Source: Methanobacterium sp. (GTDB taxonomy: Archaea > Methanobacteriota > Methanobacteria > Methanobacteriales > Methanobacteriaceae). Taken from it: 26,093 bases of DNA. The stretch's first letter is position 1. The number at the start of each line of letters is the position of its first letter. Shown here in pieces: positions 23,199 to 26,093 of the stretch. The DNA lies in assembly GCA_028700095.1 (NCBI GenBank), contig JAQVTJ010000010.1:1-26093 (forward strand), given 5' to 3'. The translations under genes and the position numbers were made by a program. Below the pieces are notes generated by a model. The model had not been told where the DNA came from. It saw only the letters and a list, made by a program, of their open reading frames with translations, and did not search any database.

Positions 23199-24373
23199 CT
23201 AGTGAACTATAGTATCGCAAGCTTTAATTTCCGTAGTCCCTACGGTACAAAATATCTGTTTTGCTTCATTAAGAATGTTAATGGCTGCATTAATGTCCCA
23301 GTCATGAATACTGTCACATTCTGGGCATTTCCAGACTCTTTGACTTAATGTTAAGTCTTTGTTTTTGTAGTTACAGTGATTCAGAGTTTGCATGATGGGA
23401 ATAATCTATTTACTTGGATCATTATTTTTTCGTGCCATTCTGCTTTGTATTTTATCATATCGACGAGTTTTGACCAAGATATTTGACCAATACTATGACT
23501 TAACTTTTTATTTTTAACCATATTTTGCGGTTGTAGTGTTTCTAGGGCGATAAAATCAAAGCGTTTTATGATCTCTGTGGACATTTTTTGATATTCATCA
23601 TTTCGGATATCAACAAGTTTTGCATAGATTTTATTTAACTTTTTAACATTCTTGAAGTTATTTGAATTTATTTGTTTTCTTGACAGGTTTCGGTTTAGTT
23701 TAGCTATTTTAGATTATATTCTAGTTAGGCGTTGGATTGGTTTTCTCTTTTCACCATTGCTAAAAGTTGACAAATCTTTTAAGCCCAAATCTATACCAAT
23801 TTCATATCCTGTTTTTGGATATGATTTCATTGGCACGTTTTTACAGTTTATGACTGCGTACCATTTATTATTTTCAAGTTTAACAGTAGCGGATAATATA
23901 TTTCCTTTAATTTCACGATTGTCCCTATATTTCACAAAACCAAATTTATTTAATCTTATTTTTTTACTTTCCAGTCGGATGCTATTATTGTTATTTTTTA
24001 ACCTAAATGATTGTACTGGATTTTTTTTAGATTTGAATTTCGGATATCCATTCTGTTTTTTGTAAAATCTTTTAAATGAATCAATGTGATTATCACAAGT
24101 AGATTGTAGACTTGTACTTTCTCCATTTTTTAAGAATGGAAATGTTTCTTTGATTATATTAAGCCATTTGTTGGTGGCTGTTCTGTTAATCTGTGGTTTG
24201 TAGTTATGTGGATTGATATGTGGATGGTTTAGCACTCTATTTCTGGTGAAGTTATTGTTGCATAGTAATTGGTTGAATACTAATCGGTTGTATCCGAAAT
24301 TTTCGAATAATGTGTCCTGCAAGGATTTATTGGGATATATCCTAATTTTGTAGGATTTTATTACTGTTTTCAT
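23199..24373 (-). pseudogene. tnpB: tnpB, RNA-guided nuclease of the IS element, broken
   Basis: Three pieces give one TnpB of about 391 residues. The first (24373 to 23714) contains the head KTVIKSYKIRIYPNKSLQ and the first RuvC Asp in GYEIGIDLGLKDLS, and stops at a TAA (23714-23716) that interrupts an otherwise intact frame (RLTRI, stop, SKIAKLNRN); a CAA-to-TAA change would explain it. The same frame continues with the RuvC Glu (FIALETLQPQNM) and ends at 23381. There one base is missing in the first zinc-finger Cys codon. The neighbouring frame then continues NHCNYKNKD, WKCPEC and HDWDINAAINIL (third RuvC Asp; the usual Arg is Trp) to a stop at 23199. The catalytic residues remain, but no full protein can be made. 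The damage looks like ordinary decay. Confidence 0.9.
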
Positions 24374-24773
24374 TTTTTATTTTGGTTTTCAATATATTTT
24401 CTTATTGTCTCTATGTTTGCTCCGCCAGTGGTGGATATGAAGTACCCTATTTTCCAAAATGCTCCTTTCCAAAGCTTTTCTTTTATATTAGGATATTCTT
24501 TTTTGATTAATCTGCTGCTGGCAGATTTATATGCATTTATGAATTTCATTAATGATGTATCTGGTTTAGCCTTAAACAAGATATGTATATAGTCTGGTTC
24601 AAAATTACTTTCCTTTAGGTAGATTCCATAGTTTTCTCAATTTTTATGAAGATTTCTATTAATCTATCGCATATTTGTTGGTTTACTACTTGTTTACGAT
24701 ATTTAATGACCAGTACTAAATGATAAGTTAATTTATACACTGAGTACTTATTCTTATCTAAAGCTTGCTTCAT
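24370..24773 (-). pseudogene. tnpA: tnpA, Y1 (HUH) transposase of the IS element, broken
   Basis: The ATG at 24773 opens a typical TnpA head (LDKNKYSVYKLTYHLVLVIK, then YRKQVV). The frame is lost after IFIKIE near 24635, at GAGAAAACT; one extra base there would join it to NYGIYLKESNFEPDYIHILF, then the normal remainder with GYFISTTGG and IRKYIENQ. The metal-binding HUH motif, normally HVH, reads YIH, so the first His is gone. The catalytic Tyr region (WKIGYF) is kept. Both changes argue for an inactive transposase. The stop overlaps the tnpB start. Confidence 0.88.
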
Positions 24774-24899
24774 AAAAACTTTTAAAGAAAAATCTCCCCC
24801 ATAAAAAAAAATATAAAAAAAATAGTTAGGAGTTAATATTTACTTTTTTTTTACAAACCCTTCTATCTATTTTTTTTTAGGTAGGATGGGATCAGAATT
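24774..24899. other. Junction between IS element and the small membrane protein gene
   Basis: An AT-rich stretch with runs of eight or nine A on the plus strand (T on the minus), suitable as terminator for the leftward membrane-protein gene. The left end of the IS element must lie here or just beyond it, but I cannot place it. Confidence 0.35.
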
Positions 24900-25052
24900 T
24901 CAGTATCTATATCTAGGCCTCTTTAAAAAGATATATATTACATAAGCTATGATTAATACTATTATAATTGGCACTAAAAATATGACTATATGAAACAAAA
25001 CAGCTGCCACTAAAATAGCTATTATTATATAAAGTAGATCTTTAAATTCCAT
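24900..25052 (-). CDS. Fifty-residue double-membrane-segment protein
   Basis: A small protein starting MEFKDLLYIIIAILVAAVLF, continuing HIVIFLVPIIIVLIIAYVIY and ending with a basic tail FLKRPRYRY. Residues 6-20 and 22-42 are strongly hydrophobic and could be two short membrane segments, or one long one with a kink at Pro28; the basic tail should face the cytoplasm. I do not recognise the family. No clear ribosome site is seen; a 12-base palindrome GATCTTTAGATC lies at 25065-25076, just before the start. The regular hydrophobic pattern and lack of stops in AT-rich DNA support a real gene. It diverges from the GMP synthase subunit gene. Confidence 0.55.
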   Translation of the reverse strand: MEFKDLLYIIIAILVAAVLFHIVIFLVPIIIVLIIAYVIYIFLKRPRYRY

Positions 25053-25196
25053 GTTTTATTTGTTGATCTTTAGATCATAAATAGATTTCCAATATAAAAT
25101 CTGGGTTTAATTCAAATTTAAGCAGGTTATAAATATTTTTTATATAATCTGCATGTAATATTTTATTTAAAACCATAAATTAGGAGTTATAATTAA

Positions 25197-25778
25197 ATGA
25201 AAATACTTGTTATTAATAATCATGGACAGTACAATCATAGAATCTATAGAAGTCTTCATTATCTTAAAATTCCTTCAGAGATAATTCCAAACACAACATC
25301 ACTTGAAGATGTAAAAGAAAAAGATCCATTAGGACTTATTCTTGGTGGTGGACCTTCAACAGAAAGAGCAGGAAATTCAATAAAATATGTTGAAGAACTG
25401 GATATTCCAATTTTAGGTATTTGTTTAGGTCATCAACTTATTGCCAAAGCATTTGGAGGAGAAATAGATGCAGCAGGTATTGAAAGTTATGCCCAGATTA
25501 AAATAAACATCCTTGATGAAAATGATATATTAAAGGGTTTTGGAAAAACTGCAGATGTATGGGCATCACATAAAGATGAAGTAACAAAATCTCCTGAAAA
25601 CTTTAAAATTCTTGCAACATCATTATTATGTGATGTTGAAGCCATGAAACATGAGAACAAACCTATTTATGGAATACAATTCCATCCTGAAGTTCATCAC
25701 ACAGAAAATGGTGGAAAAATATTTGAAAACTTCTATGAAACCTGTAAGAATTACAGAGTGAAAAAATCTCTAAGCTAA
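25197..25778 (+). CDS. guaAA: GMP synthase, glutaminase subunit (GuaAA)
   Basis: Releases ammonia from glutamine for the amination of XMP to GMP; in many archaea this class I amidotransferase is a separate subunit of about 190 residues, as here (193). The catalytic triad is visible: Cys76 in LGICLGHQ, His163 and Glu165 in QFHPEVHHTENG. The oxyanion loop LILGGGPSTERAG (48-60) is present. AGGAG lies about ten bases before the ATG. The partner synthetase subunit is not in the window; the next gene faces the other way. Adenine deaminase, about 3.2 kb away, belongs to the same purine network. Confidence 0.96.
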   Translation: MKILVINNHGQYNHRIYRSLHYLKIPSEIIPNTTSLEDVKEKDPLGLILGGGPSTERAGNSIKYVEELDIPILGICLGHQLIAKAFGGEIDAAGIESYAQIKINILDENDILKGFGKTADVWASHKDEVTKSPENFKILATSLLCDVEAMKHENKPIYGIQFHPEVHHTENGGKIFENFYETCKNYRVKKSLS

Positions 25779-25790
25779 AAAAAAAAAAAA
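25777..25790 (-). terminator. Fourteen-T run after the GtrA-family gene (minus strand)
   Basis: Fourteen A on the plus strand directly at the guaAA stop, hence fourteen T on the minus strand some 45 bases after the GtrA stop codon. It suits termination of the leftward gene. Confidence 0.4.
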
Positions 25791-25834
25791 TCTAAGGATA
25801 TGGAATTTTATTTTATATCAAAATTTCTATAAAA

Positions 25835-26093
25835 TTAGTTAAATAAAATAAATTTACGTGCATAGAAATTCCAGAAAAGAATTAATATAGATGCAAATAT
25901 TTTAGAAATAAGATAGTTTATACCTAATATTAAAATTTCATTAAAAAAAACCTATTATTCCAATTACTGTAAAAACTATAAATTCAAACTGTCTTTTTTT
26001 ACGAGTTCTTATATTAAAAACCCATGTATTACTCATGAAATAATTTGCAACTAATCCTAGTGTAAATGTTAAAGCAGCGGAAATAAGATAATA
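25835..26093 (-). pseudogene. GtrA-family membrane protein, 5' end outside window, frameshift at a poly-A run
   Basis: From the window edge the minus strand reads LISAALTFTLGLVANYFMSN, then TWVFNIRTRKKRQFEFIVF and TVIGIIGFF, the typical middle of a GtrA protein (NYF...WVF). The frame then ends soon after a run of eight T (plus-strand A, 25943-25950). The next frame continues NEILILGINYLISKIFASIL, then LFWNFYARKFILFN and a stop at 25835-25837, which is the normal last membrane segment and basic end of the family. Removing one base from the run restores one frame. GtrA proteins have four membrane segments and help move or attach lipid-linked sugars. Whether the break is real decay or a run-length error is not decidable here. 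Confidence 0.75.

Larger units (their letters stand above)
23151..24773 (-). mobile_element. Inactive IS200/IS605-family element (tnpA-tnpB)
   Basis: tnpA and tnpB are on the minus strand, overlapping as ATGA at 24370-24373, followed by a perfect 10-bp hairpin at the right end. I place the right end near 23151 (GTTCAA in element orientation, just after the hairpin). The left end is uncertain: no hairpin or classic target site is evident between 24774 and 24899, so the true element may reach further left. Such elements move as single strands and leave no target duplication. Both genes are broken, so movement would need help from another copy. Confidence 0.8.

Noticed and set aside
23093..23220. 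N-terminal extension of DUF2124 to 23220
   Set aside because: The extension is translated from the hairpin end of the insertion element; the family start MGKDSEF has a good ribosome site at the expected distance.
23652..24065. A 137-codon open frame on the plus strand
   Set aside because: It is antisense to tnpB and rich in Phe/Leu/Ser as expected from reversed Lys/Asn-rich coding DNA.
23199..24373. TnpB as a domesticated nuclease-dead repressor (TldR-like)
   Set aside because: The three RuvC acidic residues are all still recognisable, while the frame is broken by a stop and an indel. That is the opposite of the pattern expected for a repurposed, intact but catalytically dead protein.
1..26093. 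CRISPR array, rRNA or tRNA genes, and attachment sites
   Set aside because: No regularly spaced direct repeats, no conserved rRNA text and no tRNA-like T-loop/acceptor patterns were found by reading; a tRNA scan would be needed to exclude an atypical tRNA.

Overview
The window is AT-rich DNA from a methanogenic archaeon, most likely of the order Methanobacteriales. The evidence is archaeal information genes (transcription factor TFB, release factor aRF1, hypusine-type eIF5A), a Mur-ligase-like coenzyme F430 synthase (CfbE), a pyruvoyl arginine decarboxylase, a stand-alone GMP synthase glutaminase subunit, two TRAM-only proteins, Shine-Dalgarno sites of the GGAGGTGAT type, TATA-like boxes and oligo-T terminators. 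No rRNA, tRNA or CRISPR array was seen.

Layout. Positions 1-4.2 kb form a poorly preserved flank: an Hsp20 gene broken at two poly-A runs and cut by the window edge, a small PRC-barrel protein, the ruin of a secreted Ig-like (adhesin-type) protein, a UspA protein, a small unknown gene and a DUF169 gene with one frameshift. Positions 4.2-7 kb carry a bacterial-PH-like membrane protein, two nearly identical tandem TRAM genes with leader hairpins, and three very small genes (a Cys-containing 30-residue protein, a ribbon-helix-helix regulator with candidate operators, a zinc-finger-like protein).

Positions 7-22 kb are a dense, intact core. TFB carries an N-terminal decapeptide repeat. UMP kinase lies downstream of, and divergent from, aRF1. 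A leftward block holds hemC, a Gfo/Idh/MocA-type oxidoreductase and a helix-turn-helix/phosphoribosyltransferase regulator; a second leftward block holds an inositol-monophosphatase-family phosphatase, NAD kinase and cfbE. Next comes an arginine/polyamine/hypusine group: pdaD facing eIF5A, then agmatinase and an archaeal ornithine-cyclodeaminase-type protein. Adenine deaminase and the DUF447-DUF2124 pair follow.

Positions 23.1-24.8 kb are a dead IS200/IS605-type element. Its tnpA is frameshifted and lacks one catalytic His, and its tnpB has a nonsense codon and a frameshift, yet the terminal 10-bp hairpin is perfect. It sits about 24 bp upstream of the DUF2124 start codon. The window ends with a 50-residue membrane protein, the GMP synthase glutaminase subunit and a frameshifted GtrA-family gene.

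Functionally, the core links tetrapyrrole/F430 synthesis, NADP metabolism, arginine-derived agmatine/putrescine, eIF5A hypusination and purine salvage. No clearly new defence system is visible. The best leads are the polyamine-hypusine group, the TRAM pair with its leader hairpins, the small regulator with repeated operator-like boxes, the TFB repeat tail, and the concentration of indels at both ends of the window.
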